This document shows, piece by piece, positions 34,988 through 45,206 of a DNA stretch of 64,000 bases (positions within the stretch are counted from its first letter, which is position 1; each line of letters starts with the position of its first letter). The notes under the pieces were generated by a model, which saw nothing but the letters and a program-made list of their open reading frames with translations, ran no database searches and was not told where the DNA came from. Source of the DNA: Vreelandella stevensii S18214 (GTDB taxonomy: Bacteria; Pseudomonadota; Gammaproteobacteria; Pseudomonadales; Halomonadaceae); assembly GCF_000275725.1 (NCBI RefSeq), contig NZ_AJTS01000040.1, forward strand, positions 1-64,000. The letters are read 5' to 3'. The position numbers were made by a program, and so were the translations under genes.

Positions 34988-36490
34988 TTAGAGAGTCGGC
35001 ATGGTAAAGTGATTAGTCTCTTCACGGATGCCGCTCGGCCAGCGCTGAGTAATGGTCTTCATGCGCGTATTGAAACGCACTCCATCCGGGCCATGCATAT
35101 GCAAGGGACCGAACAGCGAACGCTTCCAGCCGCCAAAGCTGTGGAACGCCATCGGCACCGGGATCGGTACGTTGACGCCAACCATGCCGACCTGGATTTG
35201 CTCGCAGTACTGGCGCGCCGCGTCGCCGTCCCGGGTGAAGATCGCCGTACCGTTGCCGTACTCGTGGGCGTTGATCATCGCGACCGCCTCGTCGAAACTT
35301 GCGACGCGACTAATGGCCAGCACTGGACCAAAAATCTCTTCAGAGTGGATGCGCATGCCGGGCGTCACATGATCAAACAGCGTGCCGCCAACGAAGTAAC
35401 CGTCTCCCGCGCCGTCGATACGTGTCTCACGACCATCGACCACCAGCTCGGCACCCTCATCTACACCGGTTTGAATGTACCCTTTGACTTTCTCCAGGTG
35501 CTCCCGCGTAATCAATGGCCCCATATCGTTGTCCGGGCCGTCGACCAGGCCAGGCCCGACGCGCAGGTTGGCAAGCTCTGCCTCGAGTTTCTCACGCAAG
35601 CGATTGGCGGTCTCTTCACCGACCGGGACGGCGACGGAGATTGCCATGCACCGCTCACCCGCCGATCCGTAGGCCGCCCCCATCAGCGCGCCCACCGCCT
35701 GGTCGAGATCGGCATCGGGCATAATCACCATGTGGTTCTTGGCGCCCCCTAGGGCTTGCACTCGCTTGCCGTGGGCAGATGCCGTGGCGTAGATGTACTC
35801 AGCAATCGGCGTCGAGCCAACGAAGCTCACCGCCTGCACCCGCTCATCAGTGAGCAGAACGTCGACCGACTCTTTATCGCCGTTCACTACGTTGAATACG
35901 CCGTCCGGCAGACCGGCTTGCTTGAGAAGCTCCGCCAGACGCATCGGCGTGGAAGGGTCTTTCTCCGAGGGCTTCATGACGAAGGTGTTGCCACAGGCCA
36001 GTGCAATCGGGAACATCCACATCGGCACCATCGCCGGGAAGTTGAAGGGTGAGATACCCGCGCACACGCCGAGCGGCTGCATCATCGAGTAGCTGTCCAC
36101 TCCAGTACCCACGTTCATGGAGTGCTCGCCCTTTTGCAGATGCGGAATGCCACAGGCGAACTCGACGACCTCGAGTCCACGCGTGACCTCTCCTTTGGCG
36201 TCCGAGAACACCTTGCCGTGTTCGCTCGAGATCAGGCGCGCTAGCTCGTCGGTATGCTCTTCTACCAGCGATTTGAACTTAAACAAAATACGTGAGCGCT
36301 TGAGGGGCGACACTTTGGCCCAAGCGGCAAACGCCTCATGGGCAACACGCACCGCTTCGGCGGTTTCTGCAGCGGTCGAGAGGGACACGTCCAGCGCCTT
36401 CTCCCCTGTGGCGGGGTTATAAACGGGGGCTGTACGACCGCTCTGGCTGGTCACGATGTGGCCGTTAATGAAGTTACCTAGCGTACTCAT
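34988..36490 (-). CDS. iolA: Methylmalonate-semialdehyde dehydrogenase (acylating)
   Basis: Aldehyde dehydrogenase of 500 aa, IolA/MmsA type. It converts malonic semialdehyde (from inositol) or methylmalonic semialdehyde to acetyl-CoA or propionyl-CoA. Visible: ISPFNFPAMVPMWMFPIALA, the FVGSTPIAEYIY nucleotide loop and nucleophile Cys281 in GERCMAIS; the tail ends KTITQRW plus a short extension. GAGG before ATG 36490. Last gene of iolC-iolD-iolE-iolA. Confidence 0.9.
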   Translation of the reverse strand: MSTLGNFINGHIVTSQSGRTAPVYNPATGEKALDVSLSTAAETAEAVRVAHEAFAAWAKVSPLKRSRILFKFKSLVEEHTDELARLISSEHGKVFSDAKGEVTRGLEVVEFACGIPHLQKGEHSMNVGTGVDSYSMMQPLGVCAGISPFNFPAMVPMWMFPIALACGNTFVMKPSEKDPSTPMRLAELLKQAGLPDGVFNVVNGDKESVDVLLTDERVQAVSFVGSTPIAEYIYATASAHGKRVQALGGAKNHMVIMPDADLDQAVGALMGAAYGSAGERCMAISVAVPVGEETANRLREKLEAELANLRVGPGLVDGPDNDMGPLITREHLEKVKGYIQTGVDEGAELVVDGRETRIDGAGDGYFVGGTLFDHVTPGMRIHSEEIFGPVLAISRVASFDEAVAMINAHEYGNGTAIFTRDGDAARQYCEQIQVGMVGVNVPIPVPMAFHSFGGWKRSLFGPLHMHGPDGVRFNTRMKTITQRWPSGIREETNHFTMPTL

Positions 36491-36514
36491 GATGCAGTCC
36501 TCTTGGTGGTCGGG

Positions 36515-37414
36515 TTACGCGTCTACGGTCAAACGAGCGTCGGCACAAAAACGACGCAAATTGTCATGGCCTAAACAGGCGTAAGTAAGCGGATGGGCTA
36601 CGGAAGGATCTTGCTCTGCTTCCACCACCATCCACCCGGAGTAACCGCTTTCGCGAAGCCCTTCAAATAGGGTGGTGTAATCGATATAGCCATCTCCCGG
36701 CACGGTGAACATGCCATTCAATACACCGTCGAGGAAACTAAGATCCCGGTTCCGAACATCAGCCAGCACTTCCTTGCGAATATCCTTGCAATGCACATGG
36801 ACGATTCGGTCTGCATATTGCCTCTGTAAGGCCACCGGATCGCCGCCTGCGGCCACCAAGTGACCGGTATCGAGAAGTAGCCCCACCGACGGTGCGGCCT
36901 CGGACATCAGCCGGTCGATCTCGCTGGGTGTTTCCACCACGGTGCCCAGATGGTAGTGATAAGCCATCTGCACGCCCTGCTCTAGGCAGTAATCAGCCAC
37001 TTGATTAAGCCGGGGAATGAAGGTTTTCCAGCCCTCCTCACTCATACGAGGCGAATGCGAAAGAGGTGTCTCACGCTGGCCGTGAACACAGTGGGTCACC
37101 TCACAAAACACCATCACAGTCGCACCCAGGGACTTGAGCAAATGCAGGTGAGGTTTGAGCGCTTCAATTTCCTCCTCGGCACTGCGGGTAAGCAGCTCAC
37201 TGCTGTACCACCCAGAGACCAGGGAAAGCCCCTGTTTGTCTAAAATCGGCCCCAGCACGTCCGGTTCACGGGGAAACTTATGACCTAGCTCAAAACCAGA
37301 AAAGCCTGCTTTTTTACCTTCTGAAAGACAGGTCTCCAGCGGCGTATCGCCTCCCAAGGCGGGCATGTCGTCATTGGTCCAGGTGAGCGGGTTAATTCCG
37401 AGTCTTACGCTCAT
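36515..37414 (-). CDS. iolE: myo-Inosose-2 dehydratase
   Basis: TIM-barrel dehydratase, 299 aa, with IolE hallmarks: LGINPLTWTNDDMPALGGDTPLE at the start (shown in part), GFELGHKFPRE, VMVFCEVTHCVHGQ, LLDTGHLVAAGGDP, HCKDIR and FTVPGDGYIDY. It removes water from 2-keto-myo-inositol to the trihydroxy-cyclohexane-dione that IolD opens. GGAG before the ATG. In the middle of iolCDEA. The paralogue at 32854 shares the same motif order. Confidence 0.9.
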   Translation of the reverse strand: MSVRLGINPLTWTNDDMPALGGDTPLETCLSEGKKAGFSGFELGHKFPREPDVLGPILDKQGLSLVSGWYSSELLTRSAEEEIEALKPHLHLLKSLGATVMVFCEVTHCVHGQRETPLSHSPRMSEEGWKTFIPRLNQVADYCLEQGVQMAYHYHLGTVVETPSEIDRLMSEAAPSVGLLLDTGHLVAAGGDPVALQRQYADRIVHVHCKDIRKEVLADVRNRDLSFLDGVLNGMFTVPGDGYIDYTTLFEGLRESGYSGWMVVEAEQDPSVAHPLTYACLGHDNLRRFCADARLTVDA

Positions 37415-37468
37415 GGCGGTCTCCGGTACTGTTATTATGTCGATGACATCAAGAGGAAAGTGGATCGT

Positions 37469-39319
37469 TTACAGGTTCTGGAATTGACGCGCTTTATAGG
37501 TTTCGTAGCGTTCTCGAGCCGTGCGCACTTCAGCGCGATCGGACACCTCGGGCACCGCGACGTCCCACCAAGAGCCTCCATCTTGTGTATCCGCCAAGGC
37601 ATCGGTATCAATGGCGATCACATAACTCGTGTCAGAGGCCTTGGCACGTTCTAACGCGGCTTCCAGCGCTTGAATGTTTTCTACCTGCTCACTGCGGGCC
37701 CCGAGAGCCGCTGCATGGGCAGCAAAATCGGTTTTCGGTGCACCCGCCTCGACGGTAAGACAATCTTCCAGCATGTTGTTGAAGCCGGGTCCACCGCAGA
37801 ATTGTTGCAGTCGATGAATACAGCCGTAGCCACGGTTATCCAGCACCACTGCGATAATCTTGTGACCAAGCATCACGGACGTCGCGATTTCCGAATTCAG
37901 CATCAGATAAGAGCCATCGCCTACCATGACGAAGACGTCTGAATCGGGCTTCGCCATCTTGACGCCCAAGCCACCGGCCAACTCATACCCCATGCACGAA
38001 TAGCCGTACTCCATGTGATAGCCGCGATCAAACCGGGTACGCCAGAGTTTTTGCAGCTCGCCCGGCAGGCCACCGGCAGCACAAACCACGATATCCTGCT
38101 CACCGGCTGCCCGGTTAACCGCGCCAACGACTTCCGCATCGCAGGGTAACTTCGTGCCACGATCAGCGGTCACTCTATTGACCGTGTCATTCCAGTCGGC
38201 GCGTAGCTCCGCGGCTTGCTCAACCCAGCTGTCAGCAGGCTTCCAGCCGTCTAAACCATCGACTAATGCTGATAACGTGAGCTTGGCATCACCTACCAGC
38301 GACTGGCCTTTGTGCTTCACCGCGTCGAATGAAGCCACGTTAATGCTCAATAGTTTGGCGTGGGGGTTGATCATGGCTCGAGAGCCCGAGGCAAAGTCGC
38401 CGAGCCGAGTGCCTACGGCAATGATGAGATCGGCTTCTGCGGCGAGCGCGTTGGCTGCCGCGCCGCCGGTCACACCGATACTGCCCACGTTTTGGGCGTG
38501 GTCCCAGGGCAAGGCGCCTTTACCCGCCTGGGTTTCACCCACGGGGAGCTGGTAACGTGAGACCAGCGTGTCCAATTCCGGCAGCGCGCCTGAGTAATGG
38601 GCACCACCACCCGCGATGACCAGCGGCTTTTTGGCCTGACGAATGAGTTGCAGCGCATCGTCCAACTCTCGACGGTCCGCAGATTGACGACGCATTCGGT
38701 GTACTTTCTCGTCGAAAAAGTGCTCTGGATAATCAAAGGCAAAGGTTTGGATATCCTGCGGTAAGGCGAGTGTCACCGGGCCACACTCGACCGGGTCCGT
38801 GAGCACCCGCACCGCCTGAGGCAGCGACGTCAGCAACTGTTCAGGACGCGTAATACGATCAAAGAAGCGGCTGACCGGCTTGAAGCAATCATTGGACGTC
38901 AGCGTATGATCGTGGAAGTTCTCCACCTGCTGAAGTACGGGGTCGGGCATGCGCGTGGCGAAAGTATCTCCCGGCAGAAATAGGACGGGCAGCCGATTAA
39001 CATGGGCCACTGCTGCAGCGGTGACCATATTCGTCGCCCCAGGGCCTGCAGAGGCGGTGCATGCCATGACCTGCCGACGATTGAGGGTTTTGGCATAAGC
39101 GATGGCCGCATGCGCCATGCCTTGCTCGTTGTGGGCCCGGTAAGTGGGCAGTGTCTCACGCGCTTGGTACAGCGCTTCGCCCAATCCCGCTACGTTACCG
39201 TGACCAAAAATGGCCCAAACGCCCGGAAACAGTGGCTTGATATCGCCATTGACCTCTACTTTTTGGGCCATCATGTAGCGTACAACAGCCTGCGCCATGG
39301 TGAGTCGAATAGTATTCAT
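37469..39319 (-). CDS. iolD: 3D-(3,5/4)-trihydroxycyclohexane-1,2-dione hydrolase
   Basis: ThDP-dependent enzyme, 616 aa, with N-terminal Pyr-type domain (MAQAVVRYMMAQKVEVNG, FGHGNVAGLGEAL), central domain and C-terminal PP domain with the ThDP motif GDGSYLMLNSE near residue 466 and DNRGYGCIHRLQ. It hydrolyses the cyclic dione to 5-deoxy-glucuronate. Overlaps nothing; 33 bp after iolC. Length is that of the family. Confidence 0.92.
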   Translation of the reverse strand: MNTIRLTMAQAVVRYMMAQKVEVNGDIKPLFPGVWAIFGHGNVAGLGEALYQARETLPTYRAHNEQGMAHAAIAYAKTLNRRQVMACTASAGPGATNMVTAAAVAHVNRLPVLFLPGDTFATRMPDPVLQQVENFHDHTLTSNDCFKPVSRFFDRITRPEQLLTSLPQAVRVLTDPVECGPVTLALPQDIQTFAFDYPEHFFDEKVHRMRRQSADRRELDDALQLIRQAKKPLVIAGGGAHYSGALPELDTLVSRYQLPVGETQAGKGALPWDHAQNVGSIGVTGGAAANALAAEADLIIAVGTRLGDFASGSRAMINPHAKLLSINVASFDAVKHKGQSLVGDAKLTLSALVDGLDGWKPADSWVEQAAELRADWNDTVNRVTADRGTKLPCDAEVVGAVNRAAGEQDIVVCAAGGLPGELQKLWRTRFDRGYHMEYGYSCMGYELAGGLGVKMAKPDSDVFVMVGDGSYLMLNSEIATSVMLGHKIIAVVLDNRGYGCIHRLQQFCGGPGFNNMLEDCLTVEAGAPKTDFAAHAAALGARSEQVENIQALEAALERAKASDTSYVIAIDTDALADTQDGGSWWDVAVPEVSDRAEVRTARERYETYKARQFQNL

Positions 39320-39352
39320 AGCCCTATCACTCTTGTCATCATTAGGAATACG

Positions 39353-41272
39353 TTAGGCTGCTTGCTGGCGCATCTGCCAAGCATTCACCAGTGCCATGTA
39401 GTTATCTAACACCGCTTGGACAAACTGTTCGTCATCGTAATCGCCACGCAGCCAGCGTCGGCTAGGTTCACCAAAAATGGAGCGACCTACGGCAAAGCCT
39501 TTGCACACGTCGACTCCTTTGCTGTCCATCAAGCCTTGTTTCAGCTCTTCCAAAGGGGCGTCCAAGCCCAGCATGACAACGCCACGACAGTGGGGCGCAC
39601 GCGCTTTCAACAAAGCGCTGATGTGTTGCCAAGAGAGGGGCGTTTGCGGGGGAAGCTTCCACCAGTCGGGCTGCACGCCCAGGTTGTAAAAACGCTGCAT
39701 GACATTGATGAAGATATCGTCATCAGCCTCTACATCACGGGGGGGAATGATTTCAAGCAGCAGCTCGTTACCGGCGTCCGCACAGGCGCGATAAAGCTCT
39801 ATAACCTGCCGCTCTTGCGCTTGGCGTAACGCGACTTGATCCTCAGGGTGGTAAAACACCAGGCATTTAACGATGTGCTCTTTCGGCCAATGCTGTAAAC
39901 GTGAACCAATGCTGCGTCCGCCTTCCAACTCGATCGGGCGTGAGCTTGGCAGCTCTACCGGGCGTGCAATCCACCAATTGCGTCCCGTGACATCGTTAAG
40001 CGCATCCTGCCCATAAGTATCATCGATCAATACCCCTACTTGGCTGTTGCCTAGCCGCTCACTACCCTGCTCAGCAGCCTTGACGAGCAGCTGTTTTAGG
40101 TAGGGGATTCGTGCAACGTCGGCCCCTTCCTCGCGGGCCATATCAAATAGCTGTTTGCGATGATCAAAAGCCAAGATGCATAAGTCATCCCACTGCTGCG
40201 GATGACGCTGCGTGGTGACGCGATGTAAATAGTTCAGCCGTGTGTCGAGGTCTGGACGGGGAATGCTCTCGGCGCGCGACAAATAGTCGTCCAGCTCTTC
40301 GGCGCTGGGTATGGCAGGCGCGCAGCCGTGGCGCGATACGACCAAGGCACCACAGGCATTGGCATAAGCACAGCTTTGCGTGTGGGACGCTTGATTCAAC
40401 CAGCCGCGCAGAAAGCCGCTGATAAATGCATCGCCTGCGCCCAACACGTTGAGTACATCCACCTTGACGCCCGTATGCACAACAAACTCCGCCTCGGTGT
40501 CAGGGATCTCGCCATCTAGCACGGTGCATCCTTGGGCACCGAGTTTCAGCACAATGGTCGCGTCGGTCAGCTCACGGATTTTTTTCAGCGCAGTTATGGT
40601 ATCCGTGCTTCCACCTGCGATATGCACCTCTTCTTCTGTCCCCACGACCAAGTCGAGATCAGGCAAGATAGTTTGCAGGTGACGGCTGACGCCCTCGTCG
40701 GAAATGAACCGGGTTTCGCCATCTCCAAGGGTGGTCAATCCCCACAGCACAGGACGATAATCAATATCCAAGACCACCTTGGTGCCCGCAGCCTTTGCAT
40801 ACTCAATCGCAGTTTTGCTGGTACGGTAGGTTTGCTCGGTGGAGAAGTGCGTTCCTGTGATGAGCAACGCTTTACTGGATGCGATGAACTCAGGATCGAA
40901 ATCACCGCTATCGACGGCCATGTCCGCGCACTCATGGCGATAAAAAATCAGCGGAAAAGTCTCACGATCTTTGATGCCAAGAATAACCAAGCCCGTCAGT
41001 CGCTCTTTATCGGTGACGACATGGCTGACATCGACGCCTGCCCGTGACAACTCCTCGCGGACAAAGCGGCCCATGTGCTCGTCACCAACCCGCGTCAACA
41101 TGGCCGATTTCAATCCTAGTCGCGCCGTTCCGTAAGCGATATTCCCTGATGACCCCCCCAGGTATTTGGCGAAACTGCTCATGTCCTCCAAGCGGCTACC
41201 CACTTGGTTGCCGTAGAGGTCAACAGCCGCTCGACCGAGGCAAATTAGGTCCAGTGTCTTGGTCTTGTTCAT
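39353..41272 (-). CDS. iolC: Bifunctional 5-dehydro-2-deoxygluconokinase / DUF2090 aldolase-like fusion
   Basis: 639 aa in two parts. Residues 1 to about 330 are a PfkB-type sugar kinase (LGRAAVDLYG near the start, GGSSGNIAYG, NVLGAGDAFISGF with its catalytic Asp near 279) that phosphorylates 5-dehydro-2-deoxygluconate. From about 345 (LCILAFDHRKQLFDMA near 364) a DUF2090 TIM-barrel follows, thought to be the aldolase that splits the product into malonic semialdehyde and DHAP. No separate iolJ is seen, so the fusion would cover both steps. First gene of iolCDEA; its promoter region carries a candidate IolR site. Confidence 0.9.
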   Translation of the reverse strand: MNKTKTLDLICLGRAAVDLYGNQVGSRLEDMSSFAKYLGGSSGNIAYGTARLGLKSAMLTRVGDEHMGRFVREELSRAGVDVSHVVTDKERLTGLVILGIKDRETFPLIFYRHECADMAVDSGDFDPEFIASSKALLITGTHFSTEQTYRTSKTAIEYAKAAGTKVVLDIDYRPVLWGLTTLGDGETRFISDEGVSRHLQTILPDLDLVVGTEEEVHIAGGSTDTITALKKIRELTDATIVLKLGAQGCTVLDGEIPDTEAEFVVHTGVKVDVLNVLGAGDAFISGFLRGWLNQASHTQSCAYANACGALVVSRHGCAPAIPSAEELDDYLSRAESIPRPDLDTRLNYLHRVTTQRHPQQWDDLCILAFDHRKQLFDMAREEGADVARIPYLKQLLVKAAEQGSERLGNSQVGVLIDDTYGQDALNDVTGRNWWIARPVELPSSRPIELEGGRSIGSRLQHWPKEHIVKCLVFYHPEDQVALRQAQERQVIELYRACADAGNELLLEIIPPRDVEADDDIFINVMQRFYNLGVQPDWWKLPPQTPLSWQHISALLKARAPHCRGVVMLGLDAPLEELKQGLMDSKGVDVCKGFAVGRSIFGEPSRRWLRGDYDDEQFVQAVLDNYMALVNAWQMRQQAA

Positions 41273-41387
41273 GACATCTCGTCCTGCGCATTATCCGTTC
41301 TCATACCTGCAGTGCCTGATACTTGAGTTACTTGAATGCAGGTGGCTAAGAGTGGGCGTTGTTATTGGATGATACTCAACTCAATAT

Positions 41388-41401
41388 AGAATTTTTATTC
41401 C
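41388..41401. promoter_or_regulatory. Candidate IolR operator upstream of iolCDEA
   Basis: AGAATTTTTATTCC, pattern RGAA-N6-TTCC, 116 bp before iolC. The rest of the 280-bp spacer is AT-rich with no gene. Confidence 0.6.
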
Positions 41402-41501
41402 AAAAATTCAACAAATGAAAACAAGCATTCCATATGCTTTGGTCGTAATCAATACGCTTACCACTGGGTGGTAAAGGCGGGGGTGCGAACACACTTAAGA
41501 G

Positions 41502-41533
41502 AAAAAACGGCCCCGCCATTCAACGCGGAGCCG
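41502..41533 (-). terminator. Rho-independent terminator after iolG (minus strand)
   Basis: On the minus strand GGCTCCGC, loop, GCGGGGCC (one wobble pair) followed by GTTTTTT. It closes the iolI-iolH-like-iolG transcript 20 bp past the iolG stop. Confidence 0.75.
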
Positions 41534-41552
41534 AGGTACCGCATGCCGGTAG

Positions 41553-42563
41553 TTAAGCGTAAAAGGCAGGGCGTTCGGGCATATCGACTGCTTCGATGGC
41601 GCCGGTTTCTTGGGCTTTAACACAGACATCACCCACGACGGCCGCTGCATAGCCATCCCAAGAAGAAGGGCCACTCAGTTCGCCAACAGCAGCACCATCA
41701 ATGAAGGCCTGCAGTTCGACATCAAAGGCGTCGCCGAAACGTTTTTTCCAATCCATGAGAATTTCATTGGAGAGCTGCCCAGCTTGACGGAACTGCAAGG
41801 CTTGCGGCTCGGGTAAGCGGGCAACGCCCTCTTCGCCGACCACATCACACTGGATGTCATAGCCGTATTTGCAGTTGACAAAAACTTCGACGTCAATACG
41901 CACCCCTTTCACCGTCTCCAGCAGGACAATCTGAGGGTCGGCTACCTGACTATGGGCGTGGCGTGTCTTACGTGGGAACACCACCTGAGCACTTTTATAG
42001 TCGTCGTCCAGCAACCAGCGGAATGTATCCAGCTCATGAATCAGCGTGTCATGAATCGCCATCGGAGTGATGTACCGCTCAGGCACTTCCGGATTACGGT
42101 GAGCAGCGTGAACCATCAGCGGCTCGCCCAGTCGATTGTTATCGATAGCATCTTTCATCAGGCGATAGCCACTGTCGTACCGACGCATGAAGCCAACCTG
42201 AACAAGACGTTTACCTGCCTGCATCTCCGCATCGATGATATGGCGGCATCCTTCCGCCGTGGTGGCCAATGGCTTCTCACAAAAAACGGGCTTACCCGCC
42301 TTGATGGCGGCTAATACGTACTCTTCGTGGGTAGGTCCCCAAGAGGTCACCATCACGGCATCCACTTCCTGAGCTACGATCAGCGACTGACCGTCTTCAT
42401 AGACCTTGGCATCAACGCCCAGACGCTCGACCACGGCTTTGGCCTGCTCGAGATTGACGTCCGTCACGGCGACAATGCGGGCGCCAGTCAGCTGCTGGGT
42501 AATACGACGGGCGTGCTCTTCACCGATCATCCCGGTGCCAATGATTCCGATATTTACAGACAT
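41553..42563 (-). CDS. iolG: myo-Inositol 2-dehydrogenase
   Basis: 336 aa, Gfo/Idh/MocA family. Rossmann N-terminus [28 protein letters not shown] with the catalytic lysine, and the inositol dehydrogenase active-site pattern [15 protein letters not shown]. The family oxidises myo-inositol to 2-keto-myo-inositol with NAD, the first pathway step. AAGGA precedes the ATG. Third gene of the iolI-iolH-like-iolG unit and the best candidate for the true IolG. Confidence 0.9.
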   Translation of the reverse strand: MSVNIGIIGTGMIGEEHARRITQQLTGARIVAVTDVNLEQAKAVVERLGVDAKVYEDGQSLIVAQEVDAVMVTSWGPTHEEYVLAAIKAGKPVFCEKPLATTAEGCRHIIDAEMQAGKRLVQVGFMRRYDSGYRLMKDAIDNNRLGEPLMVHAAHRNPEVPERYITPMAIHDTLIHELDTFRWLLDDDYKSAQVVFPRKTRHAHSQVADPQIVLLETVKGVRIDVEVFVNCKYGYDIQCDVVGEEGVARLPEPQALQFRQAGQLSNEILMDWKKRFGDAFDVELQAFIDGAAVGELSGPSSWDGYAAAVVGDVCVKAQETGAIEAVDMPERPAFYA

Positions 42564-42577
42564 GATTATTTTCCTTT

Positions 42578-43474
42578 TTATTTCCAGTACTTGTCTACGT
42601 AACGCTGAATCTCGCTACGCATGAACCGGTTGGAGGCTTCCGCTCGCTCTTCCCAACCGAAGACGCAACTGGAGAGCACGCCGTCGAACCCAATGTCATG
42701 CAGCGTCTTAAAGAAGACATCCCAATCAATTTCTCCCTCCCCCATATCCAGGTGCTGGTGAACGCGCGCCGTAGAGCCCGGGGGATTCACGATATAGCGC
42801 AATTCGGAAGAGGCCTTATGATTGAACGTGTCAGCAACCCTGGCATGGACCAACTCACCTTGAGTCGAGCGCAGGGTGGTTTCCAAATCATTGCCATAGA
42901 AGAAACAGTGCGGGGCAATATAAGAGCTTTTGATAGCCGGAGAATTAATGGTCTTGATGATCTCAACCGCCGGCTCCATGGTCTCGATCCAGTCCTCGGG
43001 GTGTGGCTCAATACTCAGCGTTAGCCCTTCGCGCTCCAGGATGGGCACCAATACATCCATGGAGCGCCAAAATGCGTTCTCACACGCTTCAGGCGTATGA
43101 AGACCCGAGCGGTCTGCCTGCGAGCGTTCCACAGAGCCACCGCGACCAAACTCAGAGATCAACAGCGGGTTATCCAGCTCTACCGCTACCTCGATAATCC
43201 GCTTCCAGTTATCCATGGCCATTTCCCACTCGTCGCGGTAGGGACTGGACCAGCGGTACATGGGCTGCATGGTGGCTAGGCCAACGTCATGCTCTTTCAT
43301 AGCCTTCTTAAACGCCTTGATGGCCTCTGGATAAGCGCGAGGACGCGTCCACCACACCATAAAGTCGGGACGTGGCGATAGCTCGATATAGTCGTATCCA
43401 AGCTCTTTCGTTAGGCGGCAGATTTCGGGTAAAGAAAGATGCCGATGCATATGCGGGTCAAGGGCGATTTTCAT
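42578..43474 (-). CDS. Sugar phosphate isomerase/epimerase family protein (IolH/IolI-like TIM barrel)
   Basis: 298 aa, AP-endonuclease-2-like TIM barrel. It has [15 protein letters not shown] at the N-terminus, a metal-ligand pattern ([16 protein letters not shown], then DTFNHKAS and [13 protein letters not shown]) and no signal peptide. Members close to it sit in many proteobacterial inositol operons and are taken as keto-inositol isomerases or epimerases. GAGGAG precedes ATG 43474. Co-transcribed with iolI and iolG. Specific activity not decided. Confidence 0.75.
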   Translation of the reverse strand: MKIALDPHMHRHLSLPEICRLTKELGYDYIELSPRPDFMVWWTRPRAYPEAIKAFKKAMKEHDVGLATMQPMYRWSSPYRDEWEMAMDNWKRIIEVAVELDNPLLISEFGRGGSVERSQADRSGLHTPEACENAFWRSMDVLVPILEREGLTLSIEPHPEDWIETMEPAVEIIKTINSPAIKSSYIAPHCFFYGNDLETTLRSTQGELVHARVADTFNHKASSELRYIVNPPGSTARVHQHLDMGEGEIDWDVFFKTLHDIGFDGVLSSCVFGWEERAEASNRFMRSEIQRYVDKYWK

Positions 43475-43529
43475 CGAACTCTCCTCTCATCTTTATCGTT
43501 TGACGAGCTGGCAAGTAGACACTCACGAA

Positions 43530-44354
43530 TCAGTTAATGAATTTTTGGATAAAATCCATGCTGTCTCGTAGTGATTTCACCGGGTCTTGAGCGGCGTGCA
43601 CCGACTCAGCAAAAGGCTCGAAAGAGACATAGCCAGCGTAACCATCACTCAGTAGCTGCTTTAGCTGGCCGAGGTTATCAAGCCGATCACGCTCACCGAC
43701 CAGAACGCGGTGCCCATCCAACATCTCAGAAAACGTGACGCCTCGGTCTTCCAGGCCCGAAATATGGACCAGGCCCGTTTGATCGGCAAAAAACTCCACT
43801 TCCCCTGCCCCCTGATGATGAAAGGTATCGTGTACTAGCGAGAAGCGAGAGGAGAGGCCAAGCGAGCGGATCACGTCTACGGCCTCAGCTTTATAGCGCA
43901 ATGAGGAAATCGGAAAGCCCAGCGGCTCAACAAAGCCCTGAAGGTTATACTGACCCAAAATGCTTTCCAAGGCCGTAAGGGCGTGTTCGAGATTCACTCG
44001 TCGTTCACTGGCGCTGTATTGCGTATTGGCATCCACCAATGGGCAAAGCACCAACCCTTTCCCTCCTGCGGCGTGCACCCACTGCGCTAAGGTTTCTGCT
44101 TGCGCCTTGCGCTCTTCATTCCAACTATTGAAAGGGTAAAGCGCGTTCAGGCTCAACACCTCAATCCCTAGCGCCGCTGCTCGCTCACCGGCACGCTGTG
44201 CGGACGCCACATCGTTGATGCTGTTCTCGCCGACATCGTTACGTAACTCTACGGCACCAATGCCCATTTCAGAGGCAGTTTCGATTAACTGCTGCGGTGA
44301 CCAACGGGGGTTTACCATATGATTTAGCGCTAATTTTATATTGTGCTGCGCCAT
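43530..44354 (-). CDS. iolI: Inosose isomerase IolI-like
   Basis: TIM barrel of 274 aa, the size of Bacillus IolI (278). Start LALNHMVNPRWSPQQLIETA, GIGAVELRND, metal-site segments EPLGFPISSLRY, LVHDTFHHQGAG and HISGLEDRGV. It interconverts keto-inositol isomers, allowing other inositol stereoisomers to enter the pathway. First gene of the iolI-iolH-like-iolG unit; GGAG before the ATG; candidate IolR sites lie upstream. Confidence 0.8.
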   Translation of the reverse strand: MAQHNIKLALNHMVNPRWSPQQLIETASEMGIGAVELRNDVGENSINDVASAQRAGERAAALGIEVLSLNALYPFNSWNEERKAQAETLAQWVHAAGGKGLVLCPLVDANTQYSASERRVNLEHALTALESILGQYNLQGFVEPLGFPISSLRYKAEAVDVIRSLGLSSRFSLVHDTFHHQGAGEVEFFADQTGLVHISGLEDRGVTFSEMLDGHRVLVGERDRLDNLGQLKQLLSDGYAGYVSFEPFAESVHAAQDPVKSLRDSMDFIQKFIN

Positions 44355-44459
44355 GGTGGTCTCCAGATAGTGAGTGTATCGCTGTGAAGTAAGGATAAGC
44401 CGACGCCCAACACGTTAGACGAACGTAGAGGCAGCGCTAACCAACGCTGAAAACAGAAT

Positions 44460-44473
44460 AGAACATACATTCC
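44460..44473. promoter_or_regulatory. Candidate IolR operator upstream of iolI
   Basis: AGAACATACATTCC, pattern RGAA-N6-TTCC, 106 bp before iolI on the minus strand. Confidence 0.5.
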
Positions 44474-44641
44474 AGTCGTTCAATACACAGAATATTCAAT
44501 TCAAAAAAAATTGTTTAGCAAATCGATAATGTTCAATTAAATCAATATCTTAAAAATAAAAATACATCTAAAATCGGCTCAATGTTCGACCAAAGCAGCA
44601 GCTATTTCACGTTCTAGCAAAGCAGCATGGCGTCTACATAT

Positions 44642-44655
44642 AGAATTTATATTCC
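44642..44655. promoter_or_regulatory. Candidate IolR operator upstream of iolR
   Basis: AGAATTTATATTCC, the closest copy to a perfect palindrome with the 47453 site, 67 bp before the regulator start. Suggests autoregulation. The rest of the 367-bp iolI-iolR spacer is AT-rich without other recognised elements. Confidence 0.6.
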
Positions 44656-45206
44656 CATTTCACTACGCTATGAATAGATTCCAACGATGACAACATTCAC
44701 TGCGACCGGCAGGGCAACCTCATGACCCAAGTACCGCAAAGCTTTGCGACCCTCGAAGCGCGTATCACCGCTGACTACCCCACTTTGAGTCGCCGCTTGA
44801 AGCAAACAGCGCAGTTTCTTTTAGACAACCCTCAGGAGGTTGCTTTTGCCACCGTCGCTCAGCTAGCACAAAAGGCCGGTGTCACGCCTTCAACGCTGAT
44901 CCGATTCTCTAATAGCTTCGGGTTTTCTGGCTTCTCAGAGATGCAGCAGCTCTTTCGGGCGCGACTATTTGACGAATTACCTAATTACAATGAGCGCATA
45001 CGCGCCGTTCGTACCGCAACGGGAGAAACCCCCAATAGCACTCAGTTGCTCTGGGAGTTCGCGGATGCTAACCAAGAGGCATTGAACCAACTACCGAGCC
45101 GCATTAACGAGCAACATTTAGAAAGTGCTTTAGATATTTTCGAAAAAGCTAGAGCCGTCCATGTCATGGGTGCTCGCCGTAGCTTTGTGGTGGCCAGCTA
45201 CATGAC

